A DNA stretch of 45,884 nt from Acidobacteria bacterium RIFCSPLOWO2_02_FULL_65_29. GTDB lineage: Bacteria; Acidobacteriota; Vicinamibacteria; Vicinamibacterales; CAVVIG01. The stretch is taken from positions 31,870 to 77,753 of the forward strand of contig MEKT01000016.1 of the NCBI GenBank assembly GCA_001767435.1, in the 5' to 3' direction. Position 1 is the stretch's first letter, and every line of letters starts with the position of its first letter. The translations under genes and the position numbers were made by a program. The notes under the pieces were generated by a model. The model saw only the letters and a program-made list of their open reading frames with translations, was not told the origin of the DNA and did no database searches. Positions 26,160 through 33,989 of the stretch are shown one piece after another.

Positions 26160-26342
26160 TGGTACCATCTGCTGTGCTCGGAAGTCGACGCGGCCGCCGA
26201 TTCGTACGAGAAGATGATCGAAGCGCGCGAGCTCTTCGCCGTTGTGTACGCCAATTCTCCATACACAGAAGAACTGCGGGCCAGCCCGCATTGGGCCAGG
26301 CTGGCGCGCATGGTGAACTTGCCGGATCCCTCTCCCTGGTGA
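26160..26342 (+). pseudogene. Remnant of the C-terminus of a larger gene, after tRNA-Val
   Basis: Read in the frame of 26160, the DNA encodes YHLLCSEVDAAADSYEKMIE, then AVVYANSPYTEELRASPHW and ARLARMVNLPDPSPW before TGA. This is a typical C-terminal tail of acidobacterial TPR-containing kinases or transcriptional regulators, whose last phrase resembles LRSDPRFQALLRRMNLP. No start codon or upstream domain exists; the frame begins at the tRNA. It looks like a truncated leftover of a gene, perhaps from an insertion or deletion at the tRNA. The call rests on resemblance only. Confidence 0.5.
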
Positions 26343-26400
26343 GTGGTTTCCCCACGACAGGACCTTGGTCCTGGCCTCTCACAGCCAGCAAGGGCCGGCC

Positions 26401-26419
26401 GAGATAGCGTCGCTATCTC
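26401..26419. terminator. Palindrome overlapping the stop of the 26413-27432 gene
   Basis: GAGATAGCG T CGCTATCTC is a perfect 9-base inverted repeat. It contains the TAG stop (26413-26415) of the minus-strand gene. A second palindrome, CAGGACC TT GGTCCTG, lies at 26358-26373. No T-run follows, so a terminator role is only a suggestion. Confidence 0.4.
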
Positions 26420-27432
26420 CGGGGAGTCCGCGCGGTCTCTTCGGCGGCCTCTTTGTCCGCAACGCGAGCGCCCCTGAGGGTGTTCACCATGCCGTAGTTC
26501 CCCTCGTGGCAGGCGTACTCGTAAAGGGGCCCCTCGGTCTGCATCATCGGAATCTCGGCGCTCCAGGGGCTGGTCCACGTGGCCGGATCGTCGACGGTGA
26601 ACTGATAAAGGATCGTGTCGGCGCTCACTCGCCTGAAGCGTTCGACCACATGCAACGCGGCGCTCGACCCTTGGAAGGCGGTCTTGTCGTTGAAATTCGT
26701 GGTGTCGACGACCAGCGTGTCGCCCTCCCACCGACCGCGCGAGTCCCCCGTCCACCGGCGGATTCGTTCTGAAATATGCGCCCGACCGTCCGTGGGGATG
26801 ATGCGAGGCGAGGTCGCCAGCTCCCGGAACACCACGACGTAGCCCGGCGTCTGGACAATCTGAAACACGTCGTTGTAGGGCGGCGGCATCATGGGTGGGC
26901 CCTCGTGTGTCCACACGATGCATCGCTCCTGCCGCGGACGGTTCTCGTAGCTGTCGAAGCCGCCCGCCGCTCGTCGGTCAGCGGCACGCTGCCGCGCTTC
27001 CGCCGTCAGAGGAGGGATCTTGCCATCCGCCGGATCGACAATGAGCGACGTTCTCCTGCTTGACAGCGCTTTCGGCTGAGCCGTGGTGAGCCAGTCGGCA
27101 TTGTTGTAGTGCGTCGGATCGATCTGACGGATTCGCTTGCGTCGCTCCTCGTCGCTCGCGGCGAAGATCCCACCAGCCAACGGATCGACGCCTTCCTGGG
27201 TCAGCAGCTTCGTCAGCTCAGTCGCTTCCTCTTCCGTCAGGAACTCTCTGCCGGCGTACCGTTGTGGTCGTTCGAGCGGCGTGAACGTTTGAGTTGTCCA
27301 GATGCCCTGCAGGTCTGGATGGCCGTCGGGTGTCCGAGACGGCGTCCACCTGTCGGCCGCGGCGGTTTGGGCCTGAGAACCCAGGGGGACCGCCGTCAAC
27401 ACCACACCGATGACAAGCAGTAGGCGCTTCAT
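26413..27432 (-). CDS. Secreted protein, RWEGDTLVV family (paralogue 3)
   Basis: 339 residues from the ATG at 27432, preceded by AGGGAGG eight bases upstream. The signal peptide is MKRLLLVIGVVLTAVPLGSQ. Shared family elements are GHPDLQGIWTTQTFTPLERP, GREFLTEEEATELTKLL, SLIVDPADGKIPPLT, RWTGDSRGRWEGDTLVVDTT, SADTILYQFTVDDPATWTSP and CHEGNYGMVNTLRGARVADK. It is the closest relative of paralogue 2 at 17049 by shared phrases. It stands alone, without a DUF6152 neighbour. Function unknown; the absence of classic active-site motifs argues against a known enzyme class. Confidence 0.87.
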   Translation of the reverse strand: MKRLLLVIGVVLTAVPLGSQAQTAAADRWTPSRTPDGHPDLQGIWTTQTFTPLERPQRYAGREFLTEEEATELTKLLTQEGVDPLAGGIFAASDEERRKRIRQIDPTHYNNADWLTTAQPKALSSRRTSLIVDPADGKIPPLTAEARQRAADRRAAGGFDSYENRPRQERCIVWTHEGPPMMPPPYNDVFQIVQTPGYVVVFRELATSPRIIPTDGRAHISERIRRWTGDSRGRWEGDTLVVDTTNFNDKTAFQGSSAALHVVERFRRVSADTILYQFTVDDPATWTSPWSAEIPMMQTEGPLYEYACHEGNYGMVNTLRGARVADKEAAEETARTPRR

Positions 27433-27547
27433 CGGAGGACCTCCCTCAAGACGACCGCTATCGAACATCCAACGGTGGCGATACGTCAGCCAATCGTACA
27501 ATCGTGCGGAGACGGGCCGATTATACCCGATGGTCGACCCGGTCCTT

Positions 27548-28729
27548 CTAAAGGACGCGCCACAGAGAATCTACAGGCTTGCCCATCTTGAAGTCGCGGT
27601 ACCAACGCGCAAACAGATACAGCGGGACCAAACCCGCCACCCACACGAGGTACACCGTCAGGTAACCCGCGCCGTCCCGAAACGCAACCGCGCCGACGAT
27701 CGCGAACAGCCACAGATGCGCCAGGTAGTAGGCGAGCGGCGCCTGCCCGAAGACACGGAGAAACTGGCCTGCCCTGTTGGCCCAGAACCGGGTGCGTTCG
27801 ATGCCCGCCAGCAGCAACGCGTTTCCGCCCACCATGAACAGCGTGAATACCAGAGCTGGCGGATACTTGATGAAGTTGAGGAACTCGATCCACGAGCCGT
27901 CTCGCGGATCGCGGAGATTGCCGAAGCCACCATCAGCGCGCACGGCCAGAGCGAGGGCCACCGCGCTCAGTCCGATCCACGGCAGGCTGCGAAACGCCGC
28001 ACGCCGATCGGCGACGATCCACTTGCCGAACACCACGCCGAGCGCCGCCGTTCCACACCACGGAATCACCGGATACTGCGCAAACACGCCGTGGCTCCGT
28101 CGCGACAGCAGCAGCACCGTTCGAGTGAAACCGTACGGCGTATCGAAATGCTCGGGCCCTGGAGTCGTGAGCGCCGTCATCAGCAATGCGCCGACGGCCA
28201 TCAGGGCCCACACTGCGGCGCCGAAGCGAATCAGCGCCGAGCTGATCGCCATCGACGCCCCAAGCGAAAACAGCACGGTCAGCACCCATCGCGGCTCGGT
28301 CAGGCCAGGAATCGCGAACTCGGGGCTCGAGGCCGCGTCGGGTGGGCCGCTGAGGATCGCGGTGAGAAACGCCGGCACCTCGACAAGCGTGCTGACCGCG
28401 ATGAGCAGCAGGCCCCGGACCAGGATGTGCCGCGAGATCCGCCCCGCGCTCCAACCGCCCGCGGCTTTGGAGGAGGCCATCAGGCTCAAGCCCGCACCCA
28501 TCAGGAAGAAGAACCCGGGCGCGCAGAAGTGCGAAGCAAATCGCGTCAAGAACGCCAGGCCGCTCGAATACCTGGTCCAGGCGCCGGCCCACATCTCTGA
28601 TGAATGGAAGCGACCGACCATGAGGCTCACATGGTCGAGAGCCATGACGACCATGATGAGGCCGCGCAGTATGTCGATCGACGGCAGCCGATCGCCCGCA
28701 GGATGTCCGTTGTGTCCGGCCACGATCAC
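27548..28729 (-). CDS. DUF1624/heparan-alpha-glucosaminide N-acetyltransferase-like membrane protein
   Basis: A 393-residue multi-pass membrane protein with about ten hydrophobic segments. The opening RLPSIDILRGLIMVVMALDH is the hallmark of the DUF1624/HGSNAT family, which transfers acetyl groups across the membrane onto sugars. The loop HFCAPGFFFLMGAGLSLMA and the C-terminal FGQAPLAYYLAHLWLFAIV also fit. It may acetylate a surface glycan or peptidoglycan sugar. It is transcribed away from the KirBac gene and is the only gene of its unit. Confidence 0.9.
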   Translation of the reverse strand: MIVAGHNGHPAGDRLPSIDILRGLIMVVMALDHVSLMVGRFHSSEMWAGAWTRYSSGLAFLTRFASHFCAPGFFFLMGAGLSLMASSKAAGGWSAGRISRHILVRGLLLIAVSTLVEVPAFLTAILSGPPDAASSPEFAIPGLTEPRWVLTVLFSLGASMAISSALIRFGAAVWALMAVGALLMTALTTPGPEHFDTPYGFTRTVLLLSRRSHGVFAQYPVIPWCGTAALGVVFGKWIVADRRAAFRSLPWIGLSAVALALAVRADGGFGNLRDPRDGSWIEFLNFIKYPPALVFTLFMVGGNALLLAGIERTRFWANRAGQFLRVFGQAPLAYYLAHLWLFAIVGAVAFRDGAGYLTVYLVWVAGLVPLYLFARWYRDFKMGKPVDSLWRVL

Positions 28730-28812
28730 CGCATGCTACACGCGCGACCGCCGGCTGCGACAAGGATTCTTCTCGCGCGGCTCGCTCCTCGCGCCGGAAG
28801 CCGCCATCCCCG

Positions 28813-28818
28813 TATAAT
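28813..28818 (+). promoter_or_regulatory. TATAAT -10 hexamer upstream of the KirBac gene
   Basis: A perfect TATAAT 62 bases before the TTG assigned as the channel start. No good -35 hexamer is seen at 16-18 bases upstream, so it may be a weak or activated promoter. Confidence 0.4.
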
Positions 28819-28879
28819 CCACGACAAGGACCTGACTCGTGTCACTCGCTTCGAGAGGCACGCCGGGGCAACGGACCAG

Positions 28880-29863
28880 TTGGCGGCACCAACAGAAGAT
28901 CATGAGGCTTCCCAACAGAGAGACCTCGGCCTCAGCGGCCGCATCGCGCAGTCGCGCCAGACTCGCATTATGCGCGCCGATGGGTCGCTCAATGTGGTCC
29001 GGCTCGGCCACGGCTTCTGGCAATCGCTGAACGTCTACCAGCACCTGCTCACCGTGGCGTGGCCGCGCTTCCTCCTCTACGTCCTCGTCTTCTATCTGGC
29101 GGCCAACGTCCTCTTCGCCGGCCTCTATCTTGCCGCCGGCCCCGGAGCCATTCAGGGCGGCGAGGGTGGCGACGCGAGCGCCCGCTGGCGCAACGCCATC
29201 TTCTTTTCCGTTCAAACCATCGCCACCATCGGCTACGGCCAGATGACGCCACAGGGGACGACGGCCAATTTCCTTGTCGCGATCGAGGCGCTCACGGGCG
29301 TGATGGGCTTCGCGCTCATCACCGGCATCCTGTTCGCGCGCTTCTCCCGTCCCTCAGCGCATGTGTTGCGCAGCACGGTTGCCGTGGTCGCCCCCTACAG
29401 GGGGAAGACCGGCCTCATGTTCCGCATTGCGAACGGCCGATCCAGCCAACTCATCGACATCAAGGCCACGGTGACCTATAGCTGGCTGGATCGCTCCGAC
29501 GAGGGGCGTGCCGTTCGCCGCTTTCAACAACTACCGCTCGAGCGGGACAGAGTCGCCTTGCTGCCCACGCAATGGATCATCGTCCATCCGATCGACGAGA
29601 AGAGTCCATTTGCCGGCCGCGGTCAGGAGCAGATCCTCGGCGCCGACCCGGAAGTGTTCGTCGTGCTCTCGGCCACCGACGAGACGTTCTCGCAGACCGT
29701 GCACTCCCGGTTCTCCTACGCCGATCACGACATCGTCCACGGCGCCAAGTTCACGGATCCGTTCGGAACCACGGCCGACGGCGTGCTCACGGTCGACCTG
29801 TCGAAGCTCAGCGACTTCGACCGAGTGCCCCTGCCTGACGCCCCGGGCTCCTCACACACGTAA
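28880..29863 (+). CDS. Inward-rectifier potassium channel, KirBac type
   Basis: About 327 residues from TTG at 28880; ATG at 28970 is a safe alternative (297 residues) but would drop DLGLSGRIAQSRQTRI, which resembles KirBac N-termini. Two membrane helices flank the pore: VAWPRFLLYVLVFYLAANVL, the selectivity filter QTIATIGYGQ, and LVAIEALTGVMGFALITGIL. The cytoplasmic Ig-like domain follows (FRIANGRSSQLIDIKATVTY, LPTQWIIVHPIDEKSPFAGR, FVVLSATDETFSQTVHSRFS). The family forms K+ channels closed by lipids or pH. It is a lone gene. Confidence 0.92.
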   Translation: MAAPTEDHEASQQRDLGLSGRIAQSRQTRIMRADGSLNVVRLGHGFWQSLNVYQHLLTVAWPRFLLYVLVFYLAANVLFAGLYLAAGPGAIQGGEGGDASARWRNAIFFSVQTIATIGYGQMTPQGTTANFLVAIEALTGVMGFALITGILFARFSRPSAHVLRSTVAVVAPYRGKTGLMFRIANGRSSQLIDIKATVTYSWLDRSDEGRAVRRFQQLPLERDRVALLPTQWIIVHPIDEKSPFAGRGQEQILGADPEVFVVLSATDETFSQTVHSRFSYADHDIVHGAKFTDPFGTTADGVLTVDLSKLSDFDRVPLPDAPGSSHT

Positions 29864-29992
29864 GGGAGGACAGACTGTGCCAACGCCTTGACCCCAACGT
29901 TGCGCGACATTCCAGACGGGTTAACATTGACGGGTTCACGGCAGTCCGACGCCCACAGGTCGATCCGAGTATCGAGGTCCAGGAGCAGCGCG

Positions 29993-30331
29993 ATGTCAAA
30001 GCACGAGGCCGCACGAACGCAACTCGAACAACAGCTCGCCCGTCTCTTGGAGCGGGTCGGACAGATTGAGGGCGACTTGAGGCAGACCCACGACCGCGAC
30101 TGGCAGGAGCGCGCCATTGAGCTCGAGAACGACGAAGTGTTGAAAGGACTCGACGATATGACGCTTGGCGAAGTCCGCCGCATTCGCGGGGCACTCGGAC
30201 GGATTGCGAACGGTACCTACGGCGCCTGCTCGACGTGCGGCCGGACCATCAGCCCGGAGCGCCTGGCCGCCATTCCGAGCGCCCTCACCTGCCTGGTCTG
30301 CTCTTCCGAGCGACAACAGAGGAACAGCTGA
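29993..30331 (+). CDS. TraR/DksA-family zinc-finger protein
   Basis: A 112-residue protein with an N-terminal coiled coil (EAARTQLEQQLARLLERVGQ) and a four-Cys zinc finger: Cys78, Cys81, Cys98 and Cys101 within YGACSTCGRTISPERLAAIP and TCLVC. DksA-type proteins enter the secondary channel of RNA polymerase and modulate transcription with ppGpp; short members of this length often act in stress. AGGAG lies about nine bases before the ATG. The 130-base gap upstream contains no clear promoter hexamers. A role in RNA polymerase control is inferred from the family, not shown by context. Confidence 0.92.
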   Translation: MSKHEAARTQLEQQLARLLERVGQIEGDLRQTHDRDWQERAIELENDEVLKGLDDMTLGEVRRIRGALGRIANGTYGACSTCGRTISPERLAAIPSALTCLVCSSERQQRNS

Positions 30332-30347
30332 GCCCGCGATACTGAAG

Positions 30348-30683
30348 ATGCTTCTGCGCACCATGAGCACGGGCCGATACTCGCCTCGCACTCAGGCCAT
30401 TGGCGCCCTTCTTGGACTCTTTGTGTTCGCTGCCGTGCCGGGAGCGTGCGCATCGCCGGAAGAACAGCCGGCGCCGGACGCACGGGCCGAGCTCGGCGAT
30501 CGCACGGAGCGCGTGTCGAGGATCGAGCGCGAGCTGATCTTGCCCGAAGCGGCACCGGCCCGCGCACGAGTGGTGGGATCAGTACACTGCCTGACCGAGA
30601 TGCCGGCCTGCCCGTGCTGCGGGAATCAGTGGCAGAAATGTCGCTGGACACGAAGGGTCGGCTCAGGTAGCGTTATCGTGTGA
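30348..30683 (+). CDS. Small putative lipoprotein
   Basis: A 111-residue frame with an N-terminal hydrophobic stretch (IGALLGLFVFAAVPGAC) and a lipobox-like VPGAC-A, followed by a charged segment and a Cys-rich tail (HCLTEMPACPCCGNQWQKCR). It is not a member of any family I recognise. Support comes from the GTGA overlap of its stop with the start of the next gene (30680-30683) and from the lipobox. The tail is Cys/Trp rich and could bind metal. The start could also be ATG at 30363. Confidence 0.55.
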   Translation: MLLRTMSTGRYSPRTQAIGALLGLFVFAAVPGACASPEEQPAPDARAELGDRTERVSRIERELILPEAAPARARVVGSVHCLTEMPACPCCGNQWQKCRWTRRVGSGSVIV

Positions 30684-31144
30684 AGACGCTCTATATCTGT
30701 GCGGCGCTGGCCGTCGTCGCCCTGCTCGCAACCCCACCGCTTGCCGGGCAGTCCGGCGGAGAACGCCTGGTTCTCTTTGGGGACATCGTCTATTTCTATC
30801 CCCCGGGTCAGCCCAAGAACTGCCTCCTGAACAATCAGTTCAAGCGTGGCGAGCCGGTCGGGTTCCGGATGAATGCGATCAATCCGGCATCCGGTAAGCG
30901 GGATCGAGCCACCGAGCTCGTCGTTCACCTCTCGTACGGCGGCAGAACGGTTGACGTCCCGATGCGCGACCGGCAGAACGAGAAGCAGCCGGAACGGGAA
31001 TTCTGGGTGGCCAAGTGGGTCGTTCCCGATGACGCGCCAACCGGCGTCGTTCGCTACACGGTCACCGCGAAAGATCCGCAGGGCCGCGTGGGTGAATTCA
31101 AACCGTTCGACGTGCAGGCGTCGCAGCTCACGATCGTGCAATAA
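30680..31144 (+). CDS. Secreted protein, Ig-like beta sandwich
   Basis: 154 residues from a GTG coupled to the preceding stop. The signal peptide is MKTLYICAALAVVALLATPP, cleaved near LAGQ. The rest is a single beta-rich domain: VGFRMNAINPASGKRDRATE, VHLSYGGRTVDVPMRDRQ, WVAKWVVPDDAPTGVVRYTV and DPQGRVGEFKPFDVQASQL, like an Ig/fibronectin or cohesin-type fold. No enzyme motif. Its position before the large lipoprotein gene suggests that both are exported partners. Confidence 0.8.
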   Translation: MKTLYICAALAVVALLATPPLAGQSGGERLVLFGDIVYFYPPGQPKNCLLNNQFKRGEPVGFRMNAINPASGKRDRATELVVHLSYGGRTVDVPMRDRQNEKQPEREFWVAKWVVPDDAPTGVVRYTVTAKDPQGRVGEFKPFDVQASQLTIVQ

Positions 31145-31168
31145 GCCGACCGACCTATCCTGCGGTCC

Positions 31169-32698
31169 ATGAGACGTCTGCTCCAATCCGGCGTCTGCCT
31201 TGTCCTTGTCGTTGGTTTCGCCGGGGTGTGTTCGGCCTGCTCGCGATCGGAATCCCCTACCCCATCGACGTCCGCGTCTCAGCCCGACGCTTCCGCCGCG
31301 CCGGCACGCGAATCCGCGAGCAACACCATCACGACACTCGATCTCACGTACCACAAGCCAGCTGTGGTCGGCGCCTCCGTACAGGCGAGCGCCTCGGGAT
31401 TGCCGCCTGGGAAAATGGTGGACCTGACGTGGGCGACAGTGGCCGGCGGCTGGGTCATCGAGGACTACTACCATTTCCGCGGCAAGAAGTACTCGGAAAC
31501 GACGATGGCGCTCGGCCGGTTTTCCATCGACGCGAGCGGGCGCCTCGATGCGCGTTTCGTGATTCCCGAAGATTACGGTGGCGTGCACGACGTCATCGCG
31601 CTCGTCGACGGCAAGCCCGTCGCCCAGAACGGCGTCAACGTCACCCAGACATTCGAGATGGCGCCAGCGTCGGGACCCGTTGGCACACCGATCGAGCTGA
31701 CGGTCAAGGGGCTCGGATGGCGAACGATGGAAAGCACGTGGGTGGTCAATTGGGACAATCACGCGCTCGGGTGGGTGTCGGCCGCGGGCACACGAGGATC
31801 GGCTGTCGCGCGGTTTCGCGCCGCCGGTCCCGGCGGCGATCACTTCGTCAAGCTGTACACGGGCTGGCAGGGGCAGAGCTACTTGAATCATGAGCAGTCG
31901 CCGGTCGCGGAATTACCGCGGCCTCAGTTCGTGTTCCGGACAACGCCCGGTGGAGACGCACCGGCCGCTTTTGCCGAGCCGTATCAGCCCCAGTCGATCC
32001 CGAAGACCGACGTGCAGGCCGCGAGCGCCGAGCTGACGCTGACGCCGAGGCAAGGACCTGTGGGCACGCGCGCCGACCTGCGTGGTGAAGGCTTCGCGGC
32101 CGGAATGGAGCTGCGGCTCGTCTGGGAGACGTCGGTCGGCAGCCGCGTGACCGACGAGGGATTCGCGCCTCGAGAGAACGTGATCGGACGAGTCACGGTG
32201 GGAAGCGATGGACGAATCGAATGGCCGCTGACGATTCCCGAGGACCTTGGCGGCTTACACGGCGTCGCCTTGCGAAGCGGCGATACCCTCGTCGCGCGCG
32301 CGTTCTTCGTCGTCGAAACGAGCATCGTTGGCATCACACCGGCGTCGGGGCCGGCGGGCACGCCCGTCTCGATTCACCTCAAGGGCGTTGGCTGGACCGA
32401 GTACGACAATATCTACGTGGCGACCTACGACAACGCGTACATGGGATACGCCTGCGGGTTCAACAGCCAGGGCGACGTCGTGATCAACTTCACGGCGGCT
32501 GGCCAGCCCGGTGAGCACCTGATCGACCTGTATCCGGGAATCTACCAGGGTCCGCCGACCGAACAACAGCAGTTGTACCGCCTGCCGCAGTTGACGTACG
32601 CCGACGATCATCCAGGCAACAAGATACCGGCGCTTCGCTTCACGTTCGACGTGACGCCTTCGCGCGGACGGCCCGCGGTGACGTCGACCCGCGATTGA
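31169..32698 (+). CDS. Large lipoprotein with repeated IPT/TIG-like domains
   Basis: 509 residues. The lipobox is VCSAC near residue 24 after a hydrophobic signal, followed by a Ser/Pro/Ala linker. At least four beta-sandwich units of the IPT/TIG type can be seen: they open with phrases like MAPASGPVGTPIELTVKGLG, LTPRQGPVGTRADLRGEGFA and ITPASGPAGTPVSIHLKGVG and contain RFSIDASGRLDARFVIPEDY or RVTVGSDGRIEWPLTIPEDL. Such domains often act in adhesion or as ligand-binding modules on the outer membrane. It follows the 154-residue secreted protein by 24 bases and may be co-transcribed. No catalytic residues are recognisable. Confidence 0.87.
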   Translation: MRRLLQSGVCLVLVVGFAGVCSACSRSESPTPSTSASQPDASAAPARESASNTITTLDLTYHKPAVVGASVQASASGLPPGKMVDLTWATVAGGWVIEDYYHFRGKKYSETTMALGRFSIDASGRLDARFVIPEDYGGVHDVIALVDGKPVAQNGVNVTQTFEMAPASGPVGTPIELTVKGLGWRTMESTWVVNWDNHALGWVSAAGTRGSAVARFRAAGPGGDHFVKLYTGWQGQSYLNHEQSPVAELPRPQFVFRTTPGGDAPAAFAEPYQPQSIPKTDVQAASAELTLTPRQGPVGTRADLRGEGFAAGMELRLVWETSVGSRVTDEGFAPRENVIGRVTVGSDGRIEWPLTIPEDLGGLHGVALRSGDTLVARAFFVVETSIVGITPASGPAGTPVSIHLKGVGWTEYDNIYVATYDNAYMGYACGFNSQGDVVINFTAAGQPGEHLIDLYPGIYQGPPTEQQQLYRLPQLTYADDHPGNKIPALRFTFDVTPSRGRPAVTSTRD

Positions 32699-32701
32699 TG
32701 C

Positions 32702-32908
32702 CTACGCGAGCCTGACGTTCTCGCCTCGGGGACCTTTCGGGCCTTGTCCTCGATCGAAGGTCACCGGCTGTCCCTCCCGAAGCTCATCGAAACGGGTTTC
32801 GGCGCACGCGGAGGTGTGGAAGAAGTACTCGTTCCCATCGCTCGCGAGGATGAAGCCGAACCCCTTGTCGCTCACGAGCCGTTTGATTGTACCGTTCATT
32901 GCCGCCAC
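32702..32908 (-). CDS. Cold-shock protein (CspA family)
   Basis: 68 residues from GTG at 32908, chosen because AAGGAG lies six bases upstream; ATG at 32899 is also possible. One cold-shock OB-fold domain: MNGTIKRLVSDKGFGFILAS carries RNP1 (KGFGFI) and NEYFFHTSAC carries RNP2 (FFH). The tail RGQGPKGPRGENVRLA is the usual end. It binds single-stranded RNA or DNA as a chaperone. It lies convergent to the large lipoprotein gene, whose stop is only four bases away. Confidence 0.96.
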   Translation of the reverse strand: MAAMNGTIKRLVSDKGFGFILASDGNEYFFHTSACAETRFDELREGQPVTFDRGQGPKGPRGENVRLA

Positions 32909-32983
32909 TGCAGTCTCCTTTTGGAATGACACGCCTGCTCTACAGCTTGGCGTGTGTGATTATCACGAATGCCAGGTCGCCCG

Positions 32984-33205
32984 TCACCGGCGAACCTGTT
33001 CGGCCTCGACCGAGTGCAGAAGCTCGGCCACCGTGGCCGGCGGCGCGCCGCGCCAGATGAGGAGGAACACCGAGGGCGCCGACAGGCTGATGGCCACGAG
33101 CATCATCCAGGTGCTGAGTTTCGGCGCGGCCCCGGCGGCGAGGCTACCCGCCATGACGACCGCCACAAGCACAAACCAGACTGCGATCATTCGTCCGCGT
33201 GACAT
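32984..33205 (-). CDS. Small two-helix membrane protein
   Basis: 73 residues with two hydrophobic segments (MIAVWFVLVAVVMAGSLAAG and STWMMLVAISLSAPSVFLLI), a short WRGAPPATVAELL motif and a charged end. AGAAGG precedes the ATG by a few bases. Similar two-helix orphans with the phrase WRG(P)xPTVAE are remembered from acidobacterial genomes. It lies upstream of the cold-shock gene on the same strand, with 75 bases between. No function can be assigned. Confidence 0.65.
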   Translation of the reverse strand: MSRGRMIAVWFVLVAVVMAGSLAAGAAPKLSTWMMLVAISLSAPSVFLLIWRGAPPATVAELLHSVEAEQVRR

Positions 33206-33682
33206 CTTGCCTTCTCCCCTATTTCAATTCGGTCGTCTGGACTTGGCGACGCGACGAGTTTCCTGAACTGACCGCGCTCGAGCGCCCGCCAGCGCGACAG
33301 GAACTTATCAGTATGCAACTCGACGACGGCCGTGCCTGGATTGGGTCGGGTGGACAGCTGCCGCTGGTCGGCGGACCTACGTCTCATGTGCGCTCCGATC
33401 GGATGCCGAAGTGGGCCCGTCGGCGCGCACCCGTTGAAACGGAGGCACTACTCAAACGCTGGCTGGCTCAGTGCGGTCTGACGAAACTCAATTGTACACC
33501 AACGCCTGATTCCGCGTATTTGGGCCAAATATTGGCGGTATACTCGCGACGAAGTCACGTGGGGCTCCGCCCCACACCCCGGCTCGGTCGCTTGCGGGGA
33601 CCCCTACGCCCCGCGCCGATCCCTCGCAGGCGCGCCGTGCGCGCCTACGTTCCGCGGGAACTCATCTCAGGGCCCTGAAGGT
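33206..33682. other. 477-base gap with no convincing gene and a dispersed element
   Basis: A long plus-strand frame crosses this stretch, but it starts inside the promoter region of the small membrane protein and runs through the dispersed element at its end; its composition does not resemble the neighbouring genes. From 33480 to 33545 the base composition becomes AT-richer (AATTGTACACC, TTGGGCCAAATATTGG) without a well-spaced promoter. Confidence 0.5.
33557..33650. repeat. Dispersed element copy B, uninterrupted
   Basis: Blocks ACGTGGGGCTCCGCCCC, CCCCGGCTCGGTCGCTTGC, GGGGACCCCTACGCCCCGCG and AGGCGCGCCGTGCGCGCCTA follow one another directly. Copy A at 21455 has the same blocks separated by TCGAC-type repeats. 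The copies differ at a few bases and in their flanks. Confidence 0.85.
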
Positions 33683-33871
33683 ATGCCTGACCCCTCCACG
33701 ACCAAGTCTTCGAGTCGCACCCAGCTCGTGCGCGAATTGAAAGAGTTGATTGCCGCCATCGATCGCCGGGTTCCGCGGATCGAGCGAGCCGGCGAAGCTT
33801 TGATCGCCCGCGAAGCGGCCGCACTCAAGGCCAGGGCGGTCAAGAGGCTCGCTGAGCTCGACAACCGGTAG
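33683..33871 (+). CDS. Small helical protein of unknown function
   Basis: A 62-residue, mainly helical protein: RTQLVRELKELIAAIDRRVP, RIERAGEALIAREAAALKAR, AVKRLAELD. The phrases ELIAAIDRRVPRIERAGE and IAREAAALKARAVKRLAEL recall a widespread short family of uncharacterised proteins. GAAGGT precedes the ATG. No partner gene is on this strand. Confidence 0.6.
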   Translation: MPDPSTTKSSSRTQLVRELKELIAAIDRRVPRIERAGEALIAREAAALKARAVKRLAELDNR

Positions 33872-33989
33872 CCGATACCTCTACAACAGCATCACCACGG
33901 AGGTCACCGAGGATCACGGAGGCCACGGCTTTCCGTATGCTGTTCCTCGGCGTCCTTCGCGTCCTCTGCGGTCATTCTGAGAAGCGCCC

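Noticed and set aside
26123-26412. An integrated element at tRNA-Val
   Set aside because: There is no integrase, no repeated tRNA end and no phage gene; only a short gene remnant is visible.
33199-33678. A 159-codon plus-strand frame before the dispersed element
   Set aside because: It begins over the start region of the divergent small membrane-protein gene, has no ribosome-binding site or motif, and its end is translated repeat copy B.
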